Positions 35,979 through 43,685 of a stretch of 64,000 nt of DNA are shown here, in pieces; within the stretch, counting starts at the first letter, position 1, and each line of letters begins with the position of its first letter. The stretch spans positions 1 to 64,000 of the forward strand of contig CACOQN010000001.1 in assembly GCA_902629285.1 (NCBI GenBank). The letters are read 5' to 3'. Origin of the DNA: an uncultured Pelagibacteraceae bacterium (GTDB lineage Bacteria > Pseudomonadota > Alphaproteobacteria > Pelagibacterales > Pelagibacteraceae). Made by a program: the position numbers and the translations under genes. The notes beneath the pieces are model-generated. The model saw only the letters and a program-made list of their open reading frames with translations, made no database searches and was not told where the DNA came from.

Positions 35979-36446
35979 ATGTCAATACATATAGCAAATC
36001 AAATTATCAAAAAAGAGTGGACAGACTATAATAACCATATGAACATGGCTTACTATGTTCTTATTTTCGATCAAGTTTGGGAAATAATGTTACAAAAATT
36101 TAAGATGGGTGAGGACTCAGCAAAAACTAACAAAATGAGCACCATGGTTGTTGAAACACACACAACTTATAATAATGAGGTAAAGGAGGGTGAAGAGGTA
36201 GAAATTAATCTTACCTTTTTTGATCATGACAAAAAAAGATTACACTTCAAAATGGAAATGCTTGAAAAAACTACAAAAAAGTTATCAGCAACATTAGAAA
36301 TGTTATCTTTGTATATTGATTTAAATAAGAGAAAAGTGGCTGAATTTGAAGAAGACAAAGTTAAGTTAATGGATGATTTTATTAAATTAAACAAATCAAA
36401 TTTTAAGGATAATGATCTTGTAATAACTGGAAAGTTGAAAAAATAA
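35979..36446 (+). CDS. hot-dog thioesterase, probable betainyl-CoA thioesterase
   Basis: A 155-residue 4-hydroxybenzoyl-CoA-thioesterase-type hot-dog fold with the catalytic motif WTDYNNHMNMAYY (D16). It resembles the thioesterase part that in some bacteria is fused to L-carnitine dehydrogenase and hydrolyses betainyl-CoA to glycine betaine and CoA. That enzyme's other steps (dehydrogenase 28503-29447, BKACE 34327-35214) are both encoded within 8 kb, so this assignment is well supported by context. It abuts its upstream neighbour (0 nt) and shares one base with the next start (TAATG). Confidence 0.82.
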   Translation: MSIHIANQIIKKEWTDYNNHMNMAYYVLIFDQVWEIMLQKFKMGEDSAKTNKMSTMVVETHTTYNNEVKEGEEVEINLTFFDHDKKRLHFKMEMLEKTTKKLSATLEMLSLYIDLNKRKVAEFEEDKVKLMDDFIKLNKSNFKDNDLVITGKLKK

Positions 36447-37279
36447 TGGAAATTAAGTTGCTTTCAGGTGCATTAGGAGCTGAAATTAAAGGTATAGATT
36501 TAACCGATGTTTCAGATTTAAATTTTAAGAAAATAAATGATCTTCTTTTAGAACATAAAGTTATTTTTTTTAGAGACCAACCTATTACAAAAGAACAACA
36601 AATTGCACTTGCTGAAAAGTTTGGACCTTTAGAAACTCATGCTTATGTAAAAGGATTAAATGATTATCCTGAAATTGTCAGAATAATAAAAGGTAAAGAA
36701 GAAAAAAACCAATGGGGTGAGAATTGGCATAGTGACGTTAGTTATAACGCAAAACCAACAAAAGCAGTAATATTAAAATCTTTAAAAATCCCTCCTGTTG
36801 GTGGTGATACTTGTTTTTCCAATATGGAGTTAGCTTGGGAAACACTGGATGACAAAATTAAAGAGAAAATAAAAGATAGAAAAGCAATTCATAGCTCACT
36901 TGGTGCAGAATTTTTCATAGATAACTATAAGTATATGGAAGGAAATGAAAAAAGAAATTATGACTCTTATTCTAACGAACATCCAATTGTTAGAACACAT
37001 CCAGAAACAGGCAAAAAAATTTTGTTTGTTAATTGGACATATACCAAACAAATTATTGGATTAGAAAAAGAGGAAAGTGATCAAATATTAAAAGAAATAT
37101 TTGAGCATCAAGCTAGATTGGATCTTACATGTAGGTTTAGCTGGACAGAAAATACTGTAGCAATCTGGGATAATAGAAGTGTTATTCATTATGCAATAGC
37201 TGATTTTTTTCCAGGTAGAGGTTTAGGATATGAAAGAATTATGGATAGGATTGCAATTGAAGGAGATAGACCTCAATAG
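36446..37279 (+). CDS. TauD/TfdA-type Fe(II)/2-oxoglutarate dioxygenase
   Basis: A 277-residue single-domain TauD-family oxygenase. Iron ligands are H95 and D97 (NWHSDVSY) and H248 (NRSVIHYA); R264 binds 2-oxoglutarate. FFRDQPITKEQQ is a family signature. It hydroxylates a small substrate, often next to a sulfonate, phosphonate or amine group. It stands 5 nt before a PhnZ-type HD oxygenase. PhnY (PhyH family) or TmpA (BBOX family) normally supply hydroxylated phosphonates to such partners, so this TauD may be a third, independent solution to that step. Confidence 0.85.
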   Translation: MEIKLLSGALGAEIKGIDLTDVSDLNFKKINDLLLEHKVIFFRDQPITKEQQIALAEKFGPLETHAYVKGLNDYPEIVRIIKGKEEKNQWGENWHSDVSYNAKPTKAVILKSLKIPPVGGDTCFSNMELAWETLDDKIKEKIKDRKAIHSSLGAEFFIDNYKYMEGNEKRNYDSYSNEHPIVRTHPETGKKILFVNWTYTKQIIGLEKEESDQILKEIFEHQARLDLTCRFSWTENTVAIWDNRSVIHYAIADFFPGRGLGYERIMDRIAIEGDRPQ

Positions 37280-37284
37280 TCATC

Positions 37285-37821
37285 ATGCAAGTAGTTGAAA
37301 AAATAATATCAAATTTTACAAACAACCAATCACTCTATATTGGCGAAAATGTAACTATGTCTCAACACATGATACAAGCCGCAATGTTAGCTGAAAAAGC
37401 TAAATGTAAAAAAGAGGTCGTATGCTCATGTTTATTACATGATTATGGGCATTTCATTATTGAAAACCCTGATGGTTTAGTAGAGTCAAATTTAGATGGC
37501 GAGCATGAAAGTGTAGGTTATGAATATTTAAAAATTTTTTTTAAAGAAGAGATTGTAGAACCAATAAAATATCATGTTCTTGCTAAGCGTTATTTAGCTA
37601 AAAATAAAAATTATTATAATAAACTTTCTCAGGCTTCTAAGGTAAGTCTTAATTTGCAAGGTGGGGTTTTAAATGATGATGAATGTGATGAATTTGAGAG
37701 AAAGAAATATTTCAAATCATCAATTCTTGTGAGAAAATTTGATGAGGCAGCAAAAAGGACGGACATCAAAATGAAGTCTATTCATCAATATAAAAAATTA
37801 CTAACATCAAGCCTTATATGA
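37285..37821 (+). CDS. PhnZ/TmpB-type HD-domain mixed-valent diiron oxygenase
   Basis: A 178-residue HD-domain protein with every residue I would look for in PhnZ-type C-P-cleaving oxygenases. These are Y18-xx-E21 (lid residues), H28, H52-D53, H74 and H97 as metal ligands, K101 in HVLAKRYL (phosphonate contact), SxxSLxxQGG, and R150/D153. PhnZ cleaves 1-hydroxy-2-aminoethylphosphonate; TmpB converts hydroxylated trimethylaminoethylphosphonate to glycine betaine and phosphate. The operon holds a TauD-like oxygenase 5 nt upstream and a choline-dehydrogenase-like flavoenzyme (4-nt overlap). Which phosphonate, if any, is used is unknown. No phosphonate importer is in the window. Confidence 0.8.
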   Translation: MQVVEKIISNFTNNQSLYIGENVTMSQHMIQAAMLAEKAKCKKEVVCSCLLHDYGHFIIENPDGLVESNLDGEHESVGYEYLKIFFKEEIVEPIKYHVLAKRYLAKNKNYYNKLSQASKVSLNLQGGVLNDDECDEFERKKYFKSSILVRKFDEAAKRTDIKMKSIHQYKKLLTSSLI

Positions 37822-39398
37822 AGTTTGATTATTTAATAATTGGCGCTGGTTCAGCTGGCTGTGTGCTTGCAAATCGATTGACCGAAAATGGCAAAAACAC
37901 TGTAGCAATATTTGAAGCTGGTAAACCTAGCGATATTTGGAAAGTAAACATGCCTCTTGCAATTTTATACACAATGCATGATCCCAAATATAATTATAAA
38001 TATTATTCAGAACCAGAACCCTATTTGAACAACAGAAAATTATTTTGCCCAAGAGGAAAAATGATTGGTGGGTGCTCTGCTCACAATGGAATGGTTTTTG
38101 TAAGAGGAAATCCAAACGATTATCAAAGATGGGCATCTTTTGGACTAACAGATTGGTCATATGAAAAGGTATTGCCTTTTTTTAAAAAAATAGAAACTTG
38201 GTCTGAAGGAGAGAATGAATATAGAGGTGGAAACGGTATATTGCCAGTTAATCAATCTAAAAATAAAAATCCTCTATTTAAAGCATTTATCGACTCAGCT
38301 GGGGAAGCTGGTTATAAAATAAACAATGATATGAATGGCAAGGAACAAGAAGGCTTTGGTATGTATGATGTAACTATCCATAATGGAGAAAGAGCTAGTG
38401 TTTCAAAGTATTATTTAAATCCAGCAAAAAAAAGAAAAAATTTAAATATTTTTACCGACTCATTTGTTGAAAAAATTATTTTTGATGGAAAAAAGGCAAT
38501 AGGTATTGAAGTAAAAATAAAAAATAAAGTTGAAAAAATTTATGCAAATAAAGAAGTTATACTAAGTGGTGGTGCAATTAATTCGCCTCAACTATTAATG
38601 TTATCAGGAGTTGGACCTAGTCAACATTTGAAAGATAAAGGAATTGATGTTGTTCATAATCTTGAAGGTGTTGGTAAAAATTTACAGGATCATTTAGAAA
38701 CCTATGTTCAACAAGAGTGTAAAACATCTGACACTCTGTATTCTTATATCAATAAATTGAATATGTTAAGGATTGGTATTCAGTGGTTTTTGTCAAAAAC
38801 AGGACCATGCTCAACTTCATTTTTAGAGGCTGGTGGATTTTGTAAATCATCACCTGAAAGAGAATATCCTAACATTCAATTTCATTTTTTTCCTGCATTT
38901 GTAATTGATCATGGATTAGTAGATCCTGACCGACATGGATATCAATTACACGCTAGTCCAAACCATCCAAAGAGCAGAGGTCATATAACCTTAAATAGTT
39001 CAAATCCATACGAATATCCTAAGATACAATTTAATTATTTAGAACATGAGGATGATTTAAAACAAACTATTGAATGTATTCATGTGGCAAGAAAAATTTT
39101 AGGACAAAATTCTTTAAAACCATATGCAGGAAAAGAGATTGGACCTGGAGAACATGCTGACACTAATGAAGTATTTGAGGAATATATTCGATCTAAAGCT
39201 GAAACTGCATATCATCCATCTTGTACACTGAAAATGGGAGAAGATAATATGGCTGTTGTCGATCAAAAATTGAAAGTGCATGGTTTAGAAAATTTGAGGG
39301 TTGTTGATGCATCTGTAATGCCTGAAATTACAAGTGGAAACTTAAATGCTCCAACTTTAATGATAGCCGAAAAAGCTGCTAGCGAAATATTAGGTTAA
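37818..39398 (+). CDS. GMC-family flavin oxidoreductase (choline dehydrogenase-like)
   Basis: A 526-residue FAD enzyme. It has the N-terminal ADP-binding motif IIGAGSAGCVLANRL (6-20), GGCSAHNGMVFVRG, the second GMC signature GAINSPQLLMLSGVGP and the catalytic His in YHPSCTLKMG. BetA-type enzymes oxidise choline to betaine aldehyde; others oxidise varied alcohols. Its place in a quaternary-amine island fits choline or a choline-like alcohol, but many SAR11 GMC proteins act on other alcohols. Coupled by ATGA to the HD oxygenase gene and last in the operon. Confidence 0.87.
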   Translation: MKFDYLIIGAGSAGCVLANRLTENGKNTVAIFEAGKPSDIWKVNMPLAILYTMHDPKYNYKYYSEPEPYLNNRKLFCPRGKMIGGCSAHNGMVFVRGNPNDYQRWASFGLTDWSYEKVLPFFKKIETWSEGENEYRGGNGILPVNQSKNKNPLFKAFIDSAGEAGYKINNDMNGKEQEGFGMYDVTIHNGERASVSKYYLNPAKKRKNLNIFTDSFVEKIIFDGKKAIGIEVKIKNKVEKIYANKEVILSGGAINSPQLLMLSGVGPSQHLKDKGIDVVHNLEGVGKNLQDHLETYVQQECKTSDTLYSYINKLNMLRIGIQWFLSKTGPCSTSFLEAGGFCKSSPEREYPNIQFHFFPAFVIDHGLVDPDRHGYQLHASPNHPKSRGHITLNSSNPYEYPKIQFNYLEHEDDLKQTIECIHVARKILGQNSLKPYAGKEIGPGEHADTNEVFEEYIRSKAETAYHPSCTLKMGEDNMAVVDQKLKVHGLENLRVVDASVMPEITSGNLNAPTLMIAEKAASEILG

Positions 39399-39540
39399 TT
39401 ATTATAAATTAAAAATAAAATTAACCCAAAAACTGAAAAAACAACCAAAATTATCTATTAGATTTGTTCATCTTATCAATATTTTTTTCACTCTAATTTA
39501 ATAAATTTAAAAACATATTCTTTTTTGATATAGATCATCA

Positions 39541-40491
39541 ATGAGTACACAAAATAATAATCCTAAAGGAATAGCTTACATATTAATTTCCATGATGGTT
39601 TTTTCTGTGCAGGACGGAATTATGAAGCATATTTATAATTTTGTTTCACTTTATGAAGTTTACTTAATAAGAACAGTAGTAAGTTTTGCGCTTATTTTAT
39701 TATTTTTAATAATAACAAAAAAACCAATAGTTTTTAAAAGCCAATATCCTCTTTTAACTTTTACCCGTGTAATACTTTTCTTCTTTGGTTTTAGTTCTTT
39801 TTATGTTTCTTTGACTGTGTTACCGCTTGGGACTGCTACAGCTTTATTTTTTGTTACTCCATTTTTAATTACAATATTTGCTCATTTTTTTTTAAAAGAA
39901 GAAATAGGATTAAGAAGATGGTCTGCTGTGGTTGTGGGATTTATTGGTGTTTATGTAACATTAAATCCTGATTTCAGTAATTTTAACTATTTAAGTTTAT
40001 TACCTATTTTATGTGCGTTTTGTTATTCATTATCTATGATAATTATAAAAAAAACATCTGATAAGGATAGCGTTTATACCCAAACTTTTACATTTTATAT
40101 TGGTGCAATTATTCTAAGTATAATTTTCTATTTTGTTATTGGTGACGGTCAATACAACACTTTAAATCATCCAGCTTCTCAATTTATATTTAGAGAATGG
40201 TTTGTAAATTTTAATTCCAATATCCTATTAATGACTGCAACTGGTGTGACTGCTGCTCTTGCTTTCTTTTTTTTATTTACAGCTTACAGCATAGCTTCAC
40301 CTTCCGTAGTTTCACCTTTTGAATATTCAATATTATTTTGGTCCCCACTAGTAGGATGGCTATATTTCGATGAAATACCCTCGTCAAACACAGTATTTGG
40401 AATTTTAATAATTGTATCAAGTGGTATTTATATTTTTATGCGTGAAAAAGCACAAAATCAATCAATTGCTACAGAAAAACCTCTAAGATAA
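39541..40491 (+). CDS. EamA/DMT-superfamily transporter (tandem copy 1)
   Basis: A 316-residue, ten-segment EamA protein. Its C-terminal SPSVVSPFEYSILFW and the GIYIFMREKAQNQ tail are mirrored in the next gene, so the two arose by tandem duplication. The family moves small metabolites, often by export. It is first gene after a 142-nt AT-rich spacer, so a promoter is expected just upstream. Its stop directly abuts the next start (TAAATG). Confidence 0.87.
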   Translation: MSTQNNNPKGIAYILISMMVFSVQDGIMKHIYNFVSLYEVYLIRTVVSFALILLFLIITKKPIVFKSQYPLLTFTRVILFFFGFSSFYVSLTVLPLGTATALFFVTPFLITIFAHFFLKEEIGLRRWSAVVVGFIGVYVTLNPDFSNFNYLSLLPILCAFCYSLSMIIIKKTSDKDSVYTQTFTFYIGAIILSIIFYFVIGDGQYNTLNHPASQFIFREWFVNFNSNILLMTATGVTAALAFFFLFTAYSIASPSVVSPFEYSILFWSPLVGWLYFDEIPSSNTVFGILIIVSSGIYIFMREKAQNQSIATEKPLR

Positions 40492-41445
40492 ATGACGAGA
40501 GATAATAATTCAAAAGGTATTTTTTTAATTATTATTGCGATGACTTTATTTGCAATGCAAGACTCTTTAATTAAATATATTTTTGAAAAATCCTCTCTTT
40601 ATGAGATTTTTTTTGGAAGATATTTTGTTGCAGCTGTTTTGCTTTTTAGTTATATAAAATTTAGAAAACAAAAAGTTTCATTAAAAACTTATTATCCTAT
40701 TTTAACAATTGTTAGAGTAGTTCTTCACTTTTTAGCATTTTCAGCTTTCTTTATTTCTCTTACTTATATGCCCTTAGCAACAGCAAATGCCCTATTCTTC
40801 TCTTGTCCTTTTTTTGTATCTATTTTCGCTAAATTTTTTTTGAAAGAATTTATTGGAATAAGAAGATGGTCAGCAATTGTATTTGGTTTTGTGGGAGTTT
40901 TTATTGTACTTGATCCAAATTTTTCTGATTTTGAATATAAAAGTTTGCTTCCGGTATTATGTGCATTTTTTTATGCTGCATCCATGACAATAACAAAATA
41001 TACATCTGACAAAGACGATGTAAATACTCAACTATTTTATTTTTACTTAATAGCACTAATTTTATGTGGTCTTATATATTTGTTTATGGGGGATGGACAA
41101 TTGAATAACCCAGACTTTGATCCAACTACGCAGTTTATTTTTAGAGAGTGGTTTTCAAACATTGAATATACATGGAAATTTATCTTATTTTTTGGTTTTG
41201 TCGCCTCGATAGCTTTTCTCTGTATATTTTCAGCTTACATTGTCGCTTCACCTTCCGTAGTTTCTCTATTTGAATATTCATTGATTATTATGTCAATGAT
41301 ACCTGGATATTTTTTATTTAATGAAATTCCATCAGGTAGAACATTTTTTGGAGTTGCTTGTATAATAGCTGCTGGAATTTATATTTACTTTAGAGAAAAG
41401 GCTAGAGATCAATACATTGCAACAGAAACTCCCGTAAGAAGATGA
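40492..41445 (+). CDS. EamA/DMT-superfamily transporter (tandem copy 2)
   Basis: A 317-residue paralogue of the preceding gene, with the same IRRWSAIVFGFVGVFIVLDPNF and SPSVVSLFEYS segments. Two adjacent, clearly diverged copies may form a heterodimer or serve two related solutes. It overlaps the next gene, an IPNS-like oxygenase, by 4 nt (ATGA). Confidence 0.87.
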   Translation: MTRDNNSKGIFLIIIAMTLFAMQDSLIKYIFEKSSLYEIFFGRYFVAAVLLFSYIKFRKQKVSLKTYYPILTIVRVVLHFLAFSAFFISLTYMPLATANALFFSCPFFVSIFAKFFLKEFIGIRRWSAIVFGFVGVFIVLDPNFSDFEYKSLLPVLCAFFYAASMTITKYTSDKDDVNTQLFYFYLIALILCGLIYLFMGDGQLNNPDFDPTTQFIFREWFSNIEYTWKFILFFGFVASIAFLCIFSAYIVASPSVVSLFEYSLIIMSMIPGYFLFNEIPSGRTFFGVACIIAAGIYIYFREKARDQYIATETPVRR

Positions 41446-42413
41446 TAAAAAGCTATATACCCACAATTGATATATCCTCACTAATTGAAAATAATTTTGA
41501 AACCCAAAGTGCATTTAAAACAATTAAAAAAATTGAAAAAGCTTGTGTTAACATAGGATTTTTTCAAATTACAGGTCATGGAATTAATTTAAAAGAAATT
41601 TACAGAACCTGTGAGATTGGAAATAAATTCTTTAATTTGTCAGATAATAATAAAAGAAAATTATCACCTAAAAAGTGGAATAAGAAAAATAAAAATTTCT
41701 ACAGGGGATATTTTCCTAATGATGTAAATGGAAAAGAAGGTTTGGACATAGGTGATTTAAAAGTAACAAAAAAATATTCTTCAGATCTACAAAATCAATA
41801 TATAGAGTATCTTAATTTAGATAAATGTTTTAATAAAAAATCAATTAAGATTTTAAATAAATATTTTGATAATATTTACAGAATAAGTGAAACTTTATTT
41901 AAAAGTATAATCAAACTTAATAAAAAAAATCCAAATATTTCAAAAAAAGCTTTTTCAAGATTAAAAACATTAAGCACATTGAGGTTTAATTATTATCCCA
42001 ATCAGACTAAGCCAGTAGAAATATCAAAACAAGATGGGGTTGCTCTTGGATGTGAAACCCATGTAGACAGCGGAGTATTTACAGTTCTCTATCAGGATAA
42101 AAAAGGTGGATTGCAAGTTCAAAATAGAAAAAATAAAAAATGGTATGATGTTCCATTTAATAAAAAAGCTTTGGTCGTAAATACTGGTAGAGCTCTAGAA
42201 TTTTTAAGCAAAGGCAAATTTAAAGCAACTAATCACAGAGTTTTGTGGAATAAAAGCAAGAGACTTTCTGTTCCTTTTTTCTTTGAGCCTTCCTACGATT
42301 TCAAAATGAATAAATCATTTTTAAATGAAGGTAAATTTAAAAATAATGGTGAAATTTATGAGAAATTTCTTAACAAATCATTAAAGAAATTTATTGAATA
42401 TCAACGTGAGTAA
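41442..42413 (+). CDS. isopenicillin-N-synthase-like Fe(II)/2-oxoglutarate oxygenase
   Basis: A 323-residue oxygenase with an N-terminal DIOX_N-like domain (PTIDISSLIE...GFFQITGHGI) and a 2OG-Fe(II) core. Iron ligands lie in CETHVDSGVFT (HxD) and ATNHRVL (His); RLSVPFFFEP supplies the RxS 2-oxoglutarate contact. Bacterial relatives hydroxylate or desaturate amino acids and other small acids, or make ethylene. It is very lysine-rich. It is coupled to the EamA tandem and separated from the next cassette by about 100 nt. Substrate unknown. Confidence 0.84.
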   Translation: MIKSYIPTIDISSLIENNFETQSAFKTIKKIEKACVNIGFFQITGHGINLKEIYRTCEIGNKFFNLSDNNKRKLSPKKWNKKNKNFYRGYFPNDVNGKEGLDIGDLKVTKKYSSDLQNQYIEYLNLDKCFNKKSIKILNKYFDNIYRISETLFKSIIKLNKKNPNISKKAFSRLKTLSTLRFNYYPNQTKPVEISKQDGVALGCETHVDSGVFTVLYQDKKGGLQVQNRKNKKWYDVPFNKKALVVNTGRALEFLSKGKFKATNHRVLWNKSKRLSVPFFFEPSYDFKMNKSFLNEGKFKNNGEIYEKFLNKSLKKFIEYQRE

Positions 42414-42515
42414 CTATAAGGTTTAGTTATAAAGCGATACATAACTCGTCGTTAAATTCATAGATTTACGAAAGTGGGATCGGTCGTCTTTAAATTAACT
42501 TTTAAAGGAGGCTTT

Positions 42516-43685
42516 ATGAAATTTGGTTATTTTTGTAATACCACAAACTGGACGCACAAACCTTATCATCAACTATTAGATGAAACTAAAGAAATCACAG
42601 AATATTGTGATCAAAACAAATGGAATTCTATTTGGTTTACAGAACATCACTTCAATCATGAGGGAATGGAGTCTTGTACAAATCCATTAATGATGGGTGC
42701 AGATGCTGCTGCTAGAACAAAAAATATTCGAATTGGTCAAGCAGCAAATGTAATAACTTTTCATAATCCTATTAGACTTGCGGAAGATATTGCCACGTTA
42801 GACCAACTTTCTAAAGGAAGAGTTGAGGTAGGAGTTGCTAGAGGTGTTTATGGAAGAGAAGCAATAAATTTAAACAAAGAAGCAGATTTAAAAGACCAGG
42901 CAAAAAATTTTAGATTATTTGCAGAAACATTAGAGGTGTTAAAAAAATCTTGGACAGAAAAATTCTTTAAACATGAAGGAGAGTTTTATACTTATCCTTC
43001 GCCAAATTATGTTTGGCAACATGATATGAGCCCGCCAAGTGAAGAATTTATGAATATGGAAGATAGTACAATGAAAAAAATAAGTGTATTACCTAAGCCA
43101 TATCAAGATCCTCACCCACCAATTCATCAAGTTGTAGATGGAATTAGGTCAATAGAATGGGCTGCTGAACAAAATATAAATGTAATTATGTGGATACCAA
43201 CTGTCAAAGCTTTAAAGGCAAGATTTGAAGCCTATAAAAATAAAAGATCAGAGGTTACAAAAAAAAATGTTCCTCTTGGAGAAGGGGTATCTCTTGTAAG
43301 AGATATGTTTGTTGCTGACACGATGGAAGAAGCAAAAGAAAAAGCTGGTGAACATATGGTAAATTATATGAGATGGGTTTGTCATTGGAGAGGTTTAGGA
43401 AATCATATGGATCCAGGTGAAGAATTACCTGAAACAAAGGGTAAATTAGATTTATTAAATTATGAATTTTTACATAAAAGAAATATGTTATTTGGAACCC
43501 CAGAGTATGTGATAGACAAAATTCATGAATTAAAATCTGAACTTAATTTACAAAATTTACAAGTTTGGTCTAATTTTCCAGGTGTGAAACATAAAGACTG
43601 TATGAAAAGTATAAAACTTTTCACTGAAAAAGTTATGCCTCACTTTAAGGATGATTTTGATACTGAAGTAAAAAAAGTTTCGTGA
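42516..43685 (+). CDS. luciferase-like flavin monooxygenase
   Basis: A 389-residue bacterial-luciferase-family (LLM) protein. It opens with MKFGYFCNTTNW, then WFTEHHFNHEG and ATLDQLSKGRVEVGVARGV, typical of FMNH2-dependent monooxygenases. The ATG at 42516 is chosen because a full AAAGGAGG lies 5 nt upstream; a GTG 14 codons earlier has no such site. It is first of a coupled cassette (ThDP enzyme, AA_synth, hydrolase, aldehyde dehydrogenase, LivK). Such enzymes cleave C-S, C-N or ring bonds; the substrate here is unknown. A reductase partner is not seen. Confidence 0.87.
   Translation: MKFGYFCNTTNWTHKPYHQLLDETKEITEYCDQNKWNSIWFTEHHFNHEGMESCTNPLMMGADAAARTKNIRIGQAANVITFHNPIRLAEDIATLDQLSKGRVEVGVARGVYGREAINLNKEADLKDQAKNFRLFAETLEVLKKSWTEKFFKHEGEFYTYPSPNYVWQHDMSPPSEEFMNMEDSTMKKISVLPKPYQDPHPPIHQVVDGIRSIEWAAEQNINVIMWIPTVKALKARFEAYKNKRSEVTKKNVPLGEGVSLVRDMFVADTMEEAKEKAGEHMVNYMRWVCHWRGLGNHMDPGEELPETKGKLDLLNYEFLHKRNMLFGTPEYVIDKIHELKSELNLQNLQVWSNFPGVKHKDCMKSIKLFTEKVMPHFKDDFDTEVKKVS

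Noticed and set aside
42474-42515. GTG start 14 codons upstream for the luciferase-like gene
   Set aside because: The AAAGGAGG site lies between this GTG and the ATG at 42516, so the ATG is the real start.
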